From Nematostella vectensis (taxonomy: Eukaryota > Cnidaria > Anthozoa > Actiniaria > Edwardsiidae), in contig NC_064040.1 of the NCBI RefSeq assembly GCF_932526225.1, positions 16,177,994 through 16,241,993 of the forward strand: DNA of 64,000 nucleotides. Reading direction: 5' to 3'. A model generated the notes under the pieces. The model saw only the letters and a list, made by a program, of their open reading frames with translations. It was not told where the DNA came from and did no database searches. Positions 20,391-29,725 of the stretch are shown piece by piece. Within the stretch, counting starts at the first letter, position 1. The number at the start of each line of letters is the position of its first letter. Made by a program: the position numbers and the translations under genes.

Positions 20391-20851
20391 GTGGATAGCT
20401 AATTCATCATGTTCATATATTCGTTTGTTACTCAATAAGGACCCAAATGTATTTTTCACACATTTTACACCCCTAATTGATAAAATTTTCAGCGTTTGTT
20501 TAACTAAAGAGAACAAAGTGTCACCTGTATATGCCCTAAAATGTAAATACACACTTATTCAAGTAAAGTTGCAGTTCAGATCCATGTGCTGTAACCCTCA
20601 GTGGTTCATGGGTAATCAAGGTAATAATGTCTGTATCTCTGAAAGTCGTCTTAATGTCTACATGTATATAATCAAACTTGCCTTTACGCGTACTTGCTTA
20701 TTTATTTGATACCCATGATGCACTATAAACTGGGTGTAGGGGCCGCACTCATAAGGAATAGGGGGCTTGCGCTTAGACATCATTTGATCCTTGGGTGGCA
20801 AATCAAAGCAAGATTAACACAGATATGACTGCGCCCGTCTTGCTAGAGAAC
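20391..20851. other. Non-coding, nothing recognised
   Basis: AT-rich DNA. A 113-codon plus frame (20368-20709) has no motif and biased composition, so I do not call it. Confidence 0.35.
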
Positions 20852-21021
20852 TAGCCTTCTCCGCAGGCATCGCTTTACCCAGAAAGCAGCAGAATAGCGT
20901 TGAGCGCGAGGAGCTGAGGACCCCCTCCCCGTTACCAAATGAATTTGTTGACCACAGGAAACCCGCGAGGTTTTCAGACACATTCGGTTTCTAACGTTTA
21001 CAGACGCTTGCGGAGGGGCTA
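20852..21021. mobile_element. MITE with about 24-bp inverted ends
   Basis: The left end TAGCCTTCTCCGCAGGCATC pairs with the reverse complement of the right end (TAGCCCCTCCGCAAGCGTCT) with few mismatches. No ORF. A half copy lies at 8671-8731. Confidence 0.6.
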
Positions 21022-21436
21022 CCAGAGAAAGACGAAAAAAATCTTTTAAAGGAATTAAACCCTTACTGAAAAGAAAAACTTAATGGATTTATTCGTAAGC
21101 GCTAAATAATATGCTTTTTGCCGCTGTTATTTTGCCACTAAAAGTCTGAGCGCGCGCTAGTTTGTCATCCCAAAAGCCCCGTGATCTCAGCGCAAGTCCC
21201 CTATTCTCATTGAATAACTAAAGGAAATAGGACAATCACTTATATATTTTTTTGGGAATAGCGGAGAATTTCGTTCATAAACTCTTAAAAGTAAGCCTTT
21301 GAATCCCTGTTTCTCTTTAAAAAAATCAGTGTCGTAGGCCAGTTAGTATCCCCCTACTAGTAGCCCCTCCCTTCATTTCCCGCCAAATTATAATGTTCAC
21401 CGGAAAAGCCTAGGTTCAACAAACACAACAACAATC
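21022..21436. other. Region upstream of the ankyrin-family pseudogene
   Basis: No ORF or repeat of note. Contains TTTAAAAAAATC-type AT tracts. Could hold the promoter of the following gene, but no element is convincing. Confidence 0.3.
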
Positions 21437-22521
21437 ATGGTCGAACTGCTGCAGTCTGCACCTTGGAACGAGCTTATTGAAAGACTTGGAGAACCAGAGG
21501 CGAATTCTGAACTAGATCGACGCATGAAAGTTGTTTTAGATAGTATGCGCAGTTTAGTGTCACTATGCAGACGAGACGAGACCTTCATACCACGCCTGAA
21601 GTCACAACTCACCACCTGGTATCCCGCGCGTAACCAGTATCTGAGGACAGTCTTACACCCGGCTGCCCTTCAGGGGAATTTAAGACTAGTGAGATGTCTT
21701 GTTTTCAGAAGCTGAAATCAATGCCAAAGATGGCATAGGGCAAACCGCTCTTACTATATCCTTACACTACGACTATCAAAGCATAGCCGCATTTCTCATC
21801 GCCATTGGCGCAGAGCTACGTGAGGAATACTTCCTTTACTCCGTTGCTCCTCTACACATCACAGAGGTAAAGAACAATCGAAAAAGTAATGAAGCGCCCG
21901 ACCGTAAATCCTTCCTCGTTTGAACAAAAGTTTAAAGAAAACAACAAGGAGGAAGCGATATTTGATTACGAAGATGGCCTGTCGATTGCAATTATAAAGG
22001 CCTTTCAAGCTTCCAAGTTTTTCCCTGACAAAAAAGAACTGGAAAGGTTCTTATCAGCCGATTTAACGAGTGGCGCCAGAGTATTGAGGGGGGTACACAC
22101 GCCATAGAGACCATTTGGATGATGCTGCCCCCAATTTATGCACAGATGGGGAAAACTGATTATCGAGATGAAAGCCTTCCCCACCTTGTGAATTTATTTG
22201 CGAAATGGTCTCTGGCATATATAAGCATGTATGCCCGAAACAAAACACTCAACCTGTCAGGCAAACAAGGCACCCAGTTAGCCGGCGATGAATGGGTGGA
22301 ATGTCACCTTCGGCATTGATGTCCTGCAGTTGAGGCCACACCCCGCAAACCAGAACTATGAATATAGGATTTATCCTCATCATTTGCTTCATCTCAGAAA
22401 AATAAAACACAAGGGAAAACCACTAAAGCCCATCGATCCGACTAGCGTAACAGGTGATTTCGTAGGCTATGAAACCCTATGCAAATGGCTGCTCACTAGT
22501 GAATTAAATCTGATCGAGTAA
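21437..22521 (+). pseudogene. Ankyrin-repeat protein of a multi-copy family, frameshifted
   Basis: Frame 1 (21437-21715) starts MVELLQSAPWNELIERLGEP and reaches LHPAALQGNLRLVRCLV, the first ankyrin helix pair. After a break at about 21705 frame 2 has AEINAKDGIGQTALTISLHY and IAAFLIAIGAE, a second ankyrin repeat. Later frames carry IFDYEDGLSIAIIKAFQA, then DYRDESLPHLVNLFAKWSLA, LSGKQGTQLAGDEWVECHL and a final segment to a stop at 22521. The last motifs I recall from cnidarian multi-copy proteins of unknown function in which L-S-G-x-x-G-x-x-L-x-x-D-E-x-V-E is conserved. At least four frame changes, so a pseudogene. Ankyrin assignment is good, the C-terminal family has no name I can give. Confidence 0.6.
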
Positions 22522-22939
22522 CGGTGAATTGTAATGCATCCTATAACTTAACCTACAACTAAACAGCTCAATTCTATTTATTAAGTATCAGATTATACAG
22601 GAAAAATTAGGGAGAATGACGAGTTTTGAATATACAAAACTAAAACAACATTTTCACGCAAGTCGGATCTACAGTGAATTAAATAAAGCTAATGAAGACA
22701 TGGAGCCAGGATTTGCACAGTAGTAGATACCATAGTCAGGGGGTGTACAGCCATAGATATGCGGATAAAGTACAATATTTGACAATCTTTCAAATTACCC
22801 ATTTTTTGTTGGTCTGAGGGAGGGGGTGGCAACTTGCGTTCTGTACTTTTTTTTTCAATTAAGAGCCTTTAAAATTTTAGAGAGATTATAAAGACTTTGA
22901 AATTGAACCACCTGGTTCTACTAGGCAGTGCTATACTAT
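22522..22939. other. Non-coding, nothing recognised
   Basis: No supported exon or repeat. One poly-T tract near 22848. Confidence 0.35.
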
Positions 22940-23170
22940 AAATTGTTCTGTGAGTCATATCTACCAGACAAAAATTTCCCAGCTGCATGGTCATGGTGTA
23001 TAGGAAACAATCTTTGCCAAACAAATGCACGGCCGCATTGCTGGTAGTAATCATTGAGGCTTGTGAAGTTTGGCATGGACTACAAACCGGACATTTGCCT
23101 TATCAATACTCATGCCAAATGCAGCATTTGCAACAATCACATTGACATCACCACTTTTCCACTTGGAGAA
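22940..23170 (-). pseudogene. RecQ-like helicase motif V-VI fragment (relic)
   Basis: Read on the minus strand, 23130-23058 gives WKSGDVNVIVANAAFGMSID and then KANVRFVVHA, matching RecQ motif V (GMGIDKxNVRxVVH). After a frame change, NDYYQQCGRA follows, which is motif VI (YYQExGRAGRDG) cut after the first GRA. Nothing else of the helicase is present. This is a different, more canonical RecQ copy than that at 627-1130. Confidence 0.7.
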
Positions 23171-23234
23171 ACTTATAAGCTTGGTTTCCGCAGCCAACTG
23201 TCCATGGTATTTAACACATGTTACATTCCTTTTT

Positions 23235-23907
23235 TGCTGTGTTTACACTTGAGCGTCAACCTATGTTCAGTTTGTGGTTAACTGAACCCCGGTTAGAAGA
23301 AATGCGTTTACACTTGAAAACTTAACCTCGGTTGATCATTCAGCTGGAACAGCGCCGGTGTTATCAATTTGAATTCTGAGGTCAAATTGCTACTGCGATT
23401 ATTGTGATTTTTCTGGCCGTTTTTGTTTTTCTGTGGTGGCTTCTACTTGAGATTCACTATAATTCAAGATGATCTTTTAGGCACCACCTTGCCTGATGTT
23501 TTCTCTTATGTTTGTCGTTTTCGTTGAGTTTTTTTGTGCTAGTACGTTAGGGATTCGCAGTCCCTTGACTTGAAAACAAGTTTGTTGTAAAGTATTGTGT
23601 AAAATTTCCAGCAAAATGCGCAAATCTAGAAAACATGTGGTAATATCATGACTATTGAGTAAACACTATTTGAGAAATCGGAAAGCGATAGCTGACAAGA
23701 ACTGACAACAGATTTGCCTGTAACCTCGGTTGAGTAAGCTCCACCATGCCTCCTGGAATGGTTGAGCTCAACCGAACCTAGGTTGCGGATCCTTTGTAAT
23801 TGCCGGCACATAAGTGGCTATTTCGAGCGTGTTCACACACACTTCAAATCTAACCTAGGTTGAGTAGTTACTCAACCTAGGTTGTACGCTTAAGTGTAAA
23901 CACAGCA
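23235..23907. mobile_element. MITE with nested inverted repeats (ACCTAGGTT family)
   Basis: The left end TGCTGTGTTTACACTTGAGC pairs with the right end, whose reverse complement is TGCTGTGTTTACACTTAAGC. Inside both ends a second copy of the GTTTACACTT...AACCTMGGTTGA pattern recurs (23308-23335 and 23832-23866). AACCT(A/C)GGTTGAG is repeated several times near both ends. No coding capacity over 673 bp. The flanks (TTTT/TTAA) do not give a clear target duplication. Confidence 0.65.
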
Positions 23908-23999
23908 TTAATCAGAGTTCAGAATGTACTTTTGACACGTCATAAGGCAGGACGCAATACACAATACCACAAGATGCTTGAGTAGTAAATATAGTATGT

Positions 24000-24240
24000 A
24001 TATCGGGTGGATCCCAGTCCCCCGACCGTGAGGTGATTGGTTGTTTGGTGATTGTTGTTGAAAATGGCGTGCTGTGATTGGTCGGAATATATCGGGCGTA
24101 ATTGACGTCACGGGTGGACCAAAATGGATTCCAGGCCCCCCCGACCGTGACGTCGTGTCGCGTTCTGATTGGTTGATGGAAATGGCGGGAAGTGACGTCA
24201 CGGTTAAACACTATTATGGGGTACCCTAAAAGGATATATA
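24000..24240 (+). promoter_or_regulatory. CCAAT-box / CRE-rich control region with TATA
   Basis: Within 200 bp there are at least three GATTGG (inverted CCAAT) boxes, three TGACGTCA-type CRE cores (two followed by CGG), a GGCGGGAA motif of E2F type directly before one of them, and GGATATATATGATGAA near 24232. This density of host-type activator sites before a run of plus-strand ORFs looks like a viral-style promoter. A similar GATTGG plus ACGTCA cluster at 25870-25915 precedes the polymerase. Function is inferred from motifs only. Confidence 0.5.
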
Positions 24241-24434
24241 TGATGAATATTTTGAAGCGAAGAACATTGCTGCTTTGTTTGTTGATGATGAAGTGTTTTG
24301 TGTAACGTAGAGGTGAAAAAAGTGGGGTCTGCCTTAAAGTGCGGTACTCCTGTGGATTTTTCAGGAGGCCAGATATGGTGTGGCTTTTAGGGTGAGGGTG
24401 AGGCCATCGAGGAGTTGACGTCACCGATTTTCCT

Positions 24435-24847
24435 GTGGGTGAACATAACCTCATTTGTTTTGTTGGAGTGAGCCGCGGTCAGTTTTCAAGCGATTGTGTG
24501 TATTTTGCATGTGACGTGAAACCTCCAAACAAGAAATGCGACCGTTTTGTGTGGGCGGAGCCCCCGAAGGAAGCAAAGAAGACGAAGGCGCTGCCACTAT
24601 GGACACCACCCTCCAAGAAGAAGAAGGACAAAGGCAAGAAGCTCCCTACAACCTGCGTAAACGTAAGCGTCCCAGTTCTCCCGCGCAAAGAAGGAGACGT
24701 GAAGGAGGAGGAGGATGTGGAGGAGGAGGAGAACGAGGAAGCGACGGAGGAGATACCGGAAGTAGTGGAAGTGATACCGAAGGTAAAGAAGCCGAGAAAG
24801 TAGTTGTTGTCCAGAGTGACACTAGCGATGACGATGAGAAGGAGTAG
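24435..24847 (+). CDS. Small basic/acidic ORFs in overlapping frames, possible GRF-type zinc finger
   Basis: Two frames overlap. Frame 24435-24803 begins with a segment ending CDVKPPNKKCDRFVWAEPP, which resembles the end of a GRF zinc finger (C...C-D-x-F-x-W-A), followed by Lys-rich and Glu-rich tracts. Frame 24536-24847 has PYNLRKRKRPSS, an obvious nuclear-localisation-like stretch, a Gly tract and the acidic end SDTSDDDE. Only one is likely to be translated and I cannot decide which. Low complexity weakens both. Context: directly downstream of the control region. Confidence 0.35.
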
Positions 24848-24862
24848 GAGGAGGAGGAGTCC

Positions 24863-25075
24863 ATGGAATCTTATAATGAGCTTGACGAACCTCAGGCTAC
24901 TTACGATGTGGTTGATACTTATAACGTAATGCATGTCGTGAGTCATTATGTGGAGGCGTTGATCCTTGAACTGATGGCAGAGTGGGGCCCCTTGGTGCAC
25001 CGCGACCATGAGCTGTGGAAGAAGGCCTTTTATAAGGCAAGAGCTACCCTGAATGGTTGTATTGAATTGATATGA
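24863..25075 (+). CDS. Hypothetical 70-residue protein
   Basis: Frame from ATG 24863, MESYNELDEPQATYDVVDTY, then a helix-rich part with two Trp and no known motif. It starts 16 bases after the preceding frame ends and is followed after 6 bases by the next frame, so the three lie in one compact plus-strand run like genes of a small DNA virus. I do not recognise it. Confidence 0.35.
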   Translation: MESYNELDEPQATYDVVDTYNVMHVVSHYVEALILELMAEWGPLVHRDHELWKKAFYKARATLNGCIELI

Positions 25076-25081
25076 GAGGGG

Positions 25082-25399
25082 ATGCAAAACCTGAGTGATA
25101 GACTTGGGCTTGCTATGCAAGGTCATTGGAAATCTTATATTCAAAATTTGTTGGACTGTCTGTCTCCCGTGGATATTTTAAAGATGCTCCAGAAGAAGGA
25201 GTTGCCTGGATTGTTGCAGGGAATGGAGGAACAGGTTTGGGGTGTGACCAGAGACCTTGCGCGTCAAATTGTGGGGGAACCCCCCTCACCCCTCTTTCTC
25301 AGAAAAAAGAAACATTTGCTCCGGTCTAAACGTTTTATTATTAACCATGTTCTTTTAAAAAATGTCGATTTTATCTTCTTCTTCTTTCCCCAGATCTGA
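25082..25399 (+). CDS. Hypothetical helical protein, 105 codons
   Basis: Frame from ATG 25082, MQNLSDRLGLAMQGHWKSYI, with LSPVDILKMLQKKELPGLL and a basic, Phe-rich end. The last 40 codons run through T-rich DNA that also holds the 3' end of the convergent RING-like ORF, so the natural end is uncertain. No family recognised. Confidence 0.3.
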   Translation: MQNLSDRLGLAMQGHWKSYIQNLLDCLSPVDILKMLQKKELPGLLQGMEEQVWGVTRDLARQIVGEPPSPLFLRKKKHLLRSKRFIINHVLLKNVDFIFFFFPQI

Positions 25400-25706
25400 A
25401 GTTAATTGTCCCTGTATCTGGGTTTGGTTCCGACGCTACCATCCAATCCTCTAGGCCCCATCCATCTCTGTAGCTTACCACATGGTCTGTATTGTTATTA
25501 TTTTCATCGTCACTAATAACGATCACAGGGATGGGTACCCTAGTTTTTTTTGCTCTTCTACAGTGCGGGCATGAGGGTTGTATTCCTCTGTATTGTTGCG
25601 CCTTGTGCCATTCCCTTAGGCAATGATCGTGGGTTGCCTGTTTGCAGCAGGGATCTGTTTCAATGACATCATCTCCATCTTTACAGATTAGGCATTCCAT
25701 TTCCAT
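25371..25706 (-). CDS. RING-like zinc finger protein, 111 residues
   Basis: Intact minus-strand frame from ATG 25706. The first 50 residues hold C5-x2-C8, C20/C21, H26, H28, C29 and C46-x2-C49 (start MEMECLIC, CCKQATHDHC, PSCPHCR), a cross-brace RING or RING-variant pattern. Then comes a basic patch, IPVIVISDDENN, which has the look of a SUMO-interacting motif (VIVIS followed by acidic residues), and a polar tail. RING plus SIM suggests an E3 ubiquitin ligase directed to SUMOylated proteins. This is inference. It converges with the ORF at 25082 and diverges from the polymerase. It is the only undamaged gene in the Polinton-like block. Confidence 0.6.
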   Translation of the reverse strand: MEMECLICKDGDDVIETDPCCKQATHDHCLREWHKAQQYRGIQPSCPHCRRAKKTRVPIPVIVISDDENNNNTDHVVSYRDGWGLEDWMVASEPNPDTGTINFRSGERRRR

Positions 25707-25935
25707 TGTTTTTATTGTTGCTGTTATTATTATTATTTTGGATTTTTTATTGCTTTGTTGTTTTTTGAGTCTTGGTCTGACTTTTAAGTGGCTCGGCTCG
25801 TCGTCGTCATTTATAGACCTTCAAGTAGGTCACGTGTATCGATGAGGTCATCGGGAACGGTTCTGATTGGTTAAGGATTGTATTGACCAATCAGAGGCTT
25901 GGAAAAACGTCATACTGAAGATGTCAATTTCTTTA
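25700..25935. promoter_or_regulatory. Divergent intergenic region between RING-like ORF and polymerase
   Basis: The 230 bp between the two divergent frames contain a CACGTG E-box (25831), GATTGG and CCAATC boxes (25864 and 25889) and AACGTCA (25905), close in style to the cluster at 24000-24240. A bidirectional promoter is likely but not proven. Confidence 0.4.
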
Positions 25936-25939
25936 CCCT

Positions 25940-27860
25940 CCCCTCCCCCTCTCTTTATGCTTTTTGTTACTACGTTGGACCCATGCCCGACTTGAGCTGT
26001 TACGACCTTCAAGGCACCAAGCCGAAGTGGCTCTTGGAGCCGTGTTTAACTTACATAAGGATCTCGCTTCCTACTGTCATCAGGACGTTGAGGTGCTCAA
26101 GAGAGCGGTACTCGCTTTTGATGAGCTCATCATGGCCGCTGCAGGTCTTCACCCGTTTCAGGTGGCCATCATCATTGCCCCGTTGTCCAGTCGTATACTG
26201 CGCACCAAGTTTCTGGAGAAGACTATAGGACTGATACCCACGCGTGGGTACCGTGGCCACGACGTGCAATCTCTGAAAGCGCTGCAGTGGTTGAAGTACA
26301 TTGAACATCGCGAGGGAGAAGGAGTGTTTATTCAGCATGCCGGGAACCGTGGCGAAGTGCGTTTGGCAGGTCGGATCAAGATGGATGGGTACGCCGAGTC
26401 TAACAACACGGTGTATCAGTACCATGGATGTTTCTACCACGGATGCACCACGTGCCTCATACCGTCAACCCTTTGACAAACACCACGATGCAAGAGCTTC
26501 GCGAGCATACGCGTGCGGTGGAGTTGCGTCTTAAAGCCCAGGGCTACAACTGCGAAGAGGTATGGAAGTGCCAGTTTGACGCACAACTCAACACGCACCC
26601 CGAACTGCGAGCTCTCGTGGTGGATGTCGAGCACGGAAAACCTCTTGAAGCTCGTGATGCTTTTTTCGGTGGAAGGACCAACGCAGGGTAAGCAGGGGAG
26701 CAGGGGAAAGAATTTCACTATTATGACTTTACGTCGTTGTACCCGTGGGTCAATGCTATGTGCGAGTACCCCATGGGGCACCCCGATGCGATCATTACCG
26801 AGAACTTCGAGGAAGATCTTCTTCGGTGTGCTCAAGAGGAGGTGCAAGGCTCGTGTACGCATTCGGACGAGTTGCGGGCGTTCACGGGAACGTGGGCCCA
26901 CCTAGAGATTTACAAAGCTCTAGAGAAAGGCTATCGCGTGATTCGTGTGTACGAGGTGTGGCTTTGGGAGCGGTGGGCACGTCTGTTTGAAGAGTACATC
27001 AAAACATTTTTTAAGTACAAACAAGAAGCGTCGGGCTGGTCCGGCTGGTGCACCACCGACGTCGGCAAGATTCAGTACATCGATGATTATGAACGCCACC
27101 AAGGCGTTCGTTTGGATCCTAGCAAGTTCGAGAAGAACCCGGGCCTTCGTTCCGTGGCAAAGATGGGTCTGAATTGTATGTGGGGAAAGTTTGGAGAGCA
27201 ACCCACCCCCCAACGTACCGAGTACGTGGACGACCCTAAAGCCTACTTAGCTCTGCTTAACAACGACAGTATTGGGGTGAATGATGTGCTCATCGTGAAT
27301 ACGACCTCTTTCAAGTTCACTACAAGCTTGGGGAAAAGTTTCAAGAATTGAAACCTCACACGAACGAGGTGATTGCTGCCTTCACCACGGCGTACGCGCG
27401 CCTAAAGTTGTACGATGTGCTGGACGGTCTAGGGGAACGCTGTCTGTATCATGACACGGATAGCGTCATTTTCTTACACCGCCCTGGAGAGTGGAAACCA
27501 CCCCTCGGAGACTATCTAGGAGACCTGACGAGCGAGTTGGAGCCAGGAGACTTTATCGATCGTTATTCGTCCACGGGACCCAAGAGTTACGGGTACACCA
27601 CGCAACAGGATCATTCTACGTGTAAAGTAAATGGACTTCATATCAACCTTCGTTCGGCAGCTATCGTGAACCTGTCCAGCATGTTGGAACTCTTGCGTGT
27701 TGAAGGTACAGCAGTGAAAGAGCGTCACGTTACTCTCCCTTACACCATTCAGCGCAATGTGCACGGTGCCTGCGCACAAGACATTTCGTGTCGTGTACAA
27801 CAAACGCGTGCGACGGGGCATGCGCACTTACCCTTTATGGCTATTTTAATTTGTAATTAA
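25940..27860 (+). pseudogene. Protein-primed type-B DNA polymerase (Polinton-like), broken
   Basis: Four stretches in order. 25964-26476: end of the exonuclease domain with SYCHQDVEVL (ExoIII box) and YHGCFYHGCTTC. 26428-26691: up to FFGGRTNA. 26737-27351: polymerase motif A region (YDFTSLYPWVN, read from about 26719), then motif B-like KMGLNCMWGKFGEQ. 27348-27860: motif C YHDTDSVIF and KSYGY. These are the signatures of the Polinton/adintovirus polymerase. Breaks seen: a frame change near 26440-26470, an in-frame TAA at 26689-26691, and a frame change near 27310-27340. The N-terminal ExoI/ExoII part is absent, as the frame opens in the middle of the exonuclease. Not functional. Confidence 0.85.
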
Positions 27861-27924
27861 AGAGAGAGATGTTTTTATAAAGATAAATAAATAAAAAACA
27901 TTTTCTCTGTTAGTGGGTTGTTTT

Positions 27925-27975
27925 TCGTATATAAATAAGGTGAGGGTGGTAGGGAAAGGAATCACTTGTAGCATG
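27925..27975 (+). promoter_or_regulatory. TATA box before a short truncated frame
   Basis: CGTATATAAATAAGG at about 27928-27942 lies about 30 bp before an ATG at 27973 whose frame (MDCFGADPHQPRFDCRTVWE) closes after 21 codons. Confidence 0.35.
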
Positions 27976-28129
27976 GATTGCTTTGGTGCGGATCCTCATC
28001 AACCGCGTTTCGATTGTCGTACGGTGTGGGAACGTTGACGGTGTCTATTTGCGTGTCGTGGGGGCCGAATCGAAATTCATTCATCGCAACTCGATGGCAC
28101 CCCAGCCCCCCACCCCCTCCCACACCCGC

Positions 28130-28440
28130 AACCCGTGCGCGGAAAAAAAAGAGTATGAAGAAGACGACGATGACGATCGATCGTCTTCTTCGCTCAATTT
28201 ATTACGATCCTAACCATCCAGCAGGCTGGGGGAGTGGACAAATTAGTCCGAGCGGTACTTTATATTCCCAAAGCCGTCGTAGCTGTACTAAAGCAACGCT
28301 CTCACTATCTTCTCAACAAACCCCCCGGAATAGTCCAAATAATAAGGTTCCAGACACATTCTCCATTGGTATACAGCATCTGGGTCTTGGTTTTTCAGTG
28401 ACTCCATGTAATCTCTCCAGGACGAGTGCGGAATAAGATA
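28130..28440 (+). pseudogene. Possible Polinton-type integrase N-terminal remnant
   Basis: The frame reads RSIYYDPNHPAGWGSGQ and, in another frame just after it, VDKLVRAV and later HYLLNKP. In Polinton integrases the N-terminus has Y-D-P-x-H-P-A-x-F/W-x-x-x-x-x-L-x-R-A-V, then a short helix and Y-T-L-H-K-P. The agreement is good over these spots but is spread over two frames and the DDE core is missing. Upstream (28085-28200) is low complexity: a Pro-rich stretch and EEDDDDDRSSSS. Assigned with caution. Confidence 0.45.
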
Positions 28441-28456
28441 AAATTGAGAAAGGACT

Positions 28457-28651
28457 TCACTTGTACTCTCCCAAACTGATTGGAATCATCGCCTTCCTTT
28501 GCGTGATCGTAAAAAAGTCCCAAGCTTCGCCATCACTCATCATAAGGCACTCGTGTTTTTGTTGGCTTGGATGATCAACTTCACACCCGAGGCAGTTTTG
28601 ACGCTTGAGAAATTTGTGCGTACTCAAATTTGAACACTTGGGAAATAGCAA
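28457..28651 (-). other. Unrecognised Cys/His-containing frame
   Basis: Minus frame with QNCLGCEVDHPSQQKHECLM, a C-x2-C...H-x5-H-x-C pattern that could bind a metal. I have a vague recollection of similar text in cnidarian transposon proteins but cannot name a family. 64 codons only. Confidence 0.25.
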
Positions 28652-29514
28652 CCAAAACCCTAGACTTTTGTACTTTCTCCGTCTCGGCTATAAATGTCAC
28701 GCTTTTAGCACCAATCATTTTGATAAAGAAAAAAGATCTTTAAAGCTTTTTGCTTGGGTAGAGAAACACACTTGAGCCATGAGCGCTCAAGTCCAAGGCT
28801 CGAAAAAACGAGTCGATTTTAAAAATGACCATCGAAAATTCCTTTTTACGCCGATTTTACCGAACGACACATGAAAAAAATTATTTTTTTTTAAATGTTA
28901 TTTCATTTAGATTAGTTGTCTTTACGGTGAATCGTCTTCGAACTCTCTGTGTTATGACAATTTCCCGCCATAATGATTTTACAACGCGCGCGACAATTTC
29001 AAGTTTGCTGAAATTTTAATTAGAAGTTCTGCATTTGTGAATGATTAAAAGCATTGTGTGGAAATACGAACTGGATTTCACTGAATGGTCATTGCGAAAA
29101 AATCTTCACGAACACTAGCGAAACTCTCAGAAGCAACTGTTTAAGAGGAAAGGAAAACATAGTTGGAAATTATATTCAGGAAAAAAATATATAAGGTAAG
29201 TAAGCTTAAGTATGTAATAAAACTCACTGTCTGAATATAAATACTGAAACTCATCCTCGCAGAAAATTGGCAAGAAATTGCTATAACAGTGTAAAAAACA
29301 ACCTTTTTGTTGTTGATTTTCTCGAGTGAGTCGTCGGTCCGGATTTTTTTTTTTGGAATGACCGCGGTCATTACAGGAGGATCCAGCCAATCAGCGTGCG
29401 CTTTTCCACCGGAAGTGGTTGTTGCCATATAATAAATACTCTTATGATTAATCTTCATTGTTGATGTTAAAATACAATAGACAATTGCCCCTATCCCTCC
29501 TTGCACCTCCTGAT
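28652..29514. other. AT-rich intergenic DNA
   Basis: No gene recognised. Minus-strand frames at 29127-29506 are hydrophobic by composition (AT-rich) and have no motif. Confidence 0.35.
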
Positions 29515-29725
29515 TCTATTGTACCCACTCCTCCTTGCACCTCCTGTTCCATTGTTTTCACTCCTCCTTGCACCTCCTGTTCTATTGTTTCTACTCCTCC
29601 TTGCACATCCTGTTCCATTGTTTTCACTCCTCCTTTCACATCCTGTTCTATTGTTTTCACACCTCATTGCACCTCCTGTTCTATTGTTTTCACTCCTAAT
29701 TTTTCTATTGTCTCGACTCCTCCCA
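29515..29725. repeat. 33-bp minisatellite
   Basis: A unit starting ACTCCTCCTTGCACCTCCTG and continuing TTCCATTGTTTTC repeats about six times with substitutions. The period is divisible by three, which keeps frames open on both strands. Those frames are a consequence of the repeat. Confidence 0.8.

Larger units (their letters stand above)
23908..28440 (+). mobile_element. Decayed Polinton/Maverick-like element
   Basis: This block groups a CCAAT/CRE-rich control region, several short ORFs, an intact minus-strand RING-like ORF, a broken protein-primed type-B DNA polymerase and a sequence resembling a Polinton-type integrase N-terminus. Polintons (and the related adintoviruses) are large self-synthesising elements that encode such a polymerase and a retrovirus-like integrase. 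Capsid, protease and packaging ATPase genes are not present, and I found no terminal inverted repeats, so the limits given are only where the signal begins and ends. The GC content rises here compared with the neighbours. Clearly not active. Confidence 0.6.

Noticed and set aside
23912-24454. 180-codon minus frame over the control region
   Set aside because: It runs through the CRE/CCAAT-rich DNA, has no motif and contains text translated from regulatory repeats.
24479-25144. 221-codon minus frame rich in Ser and Leu opposite the acidic ORFs
   Set aside because: It is the antisense of GAG/GAA-rich coding sequence, which yields open Ser/Leu-rich frames by composition.
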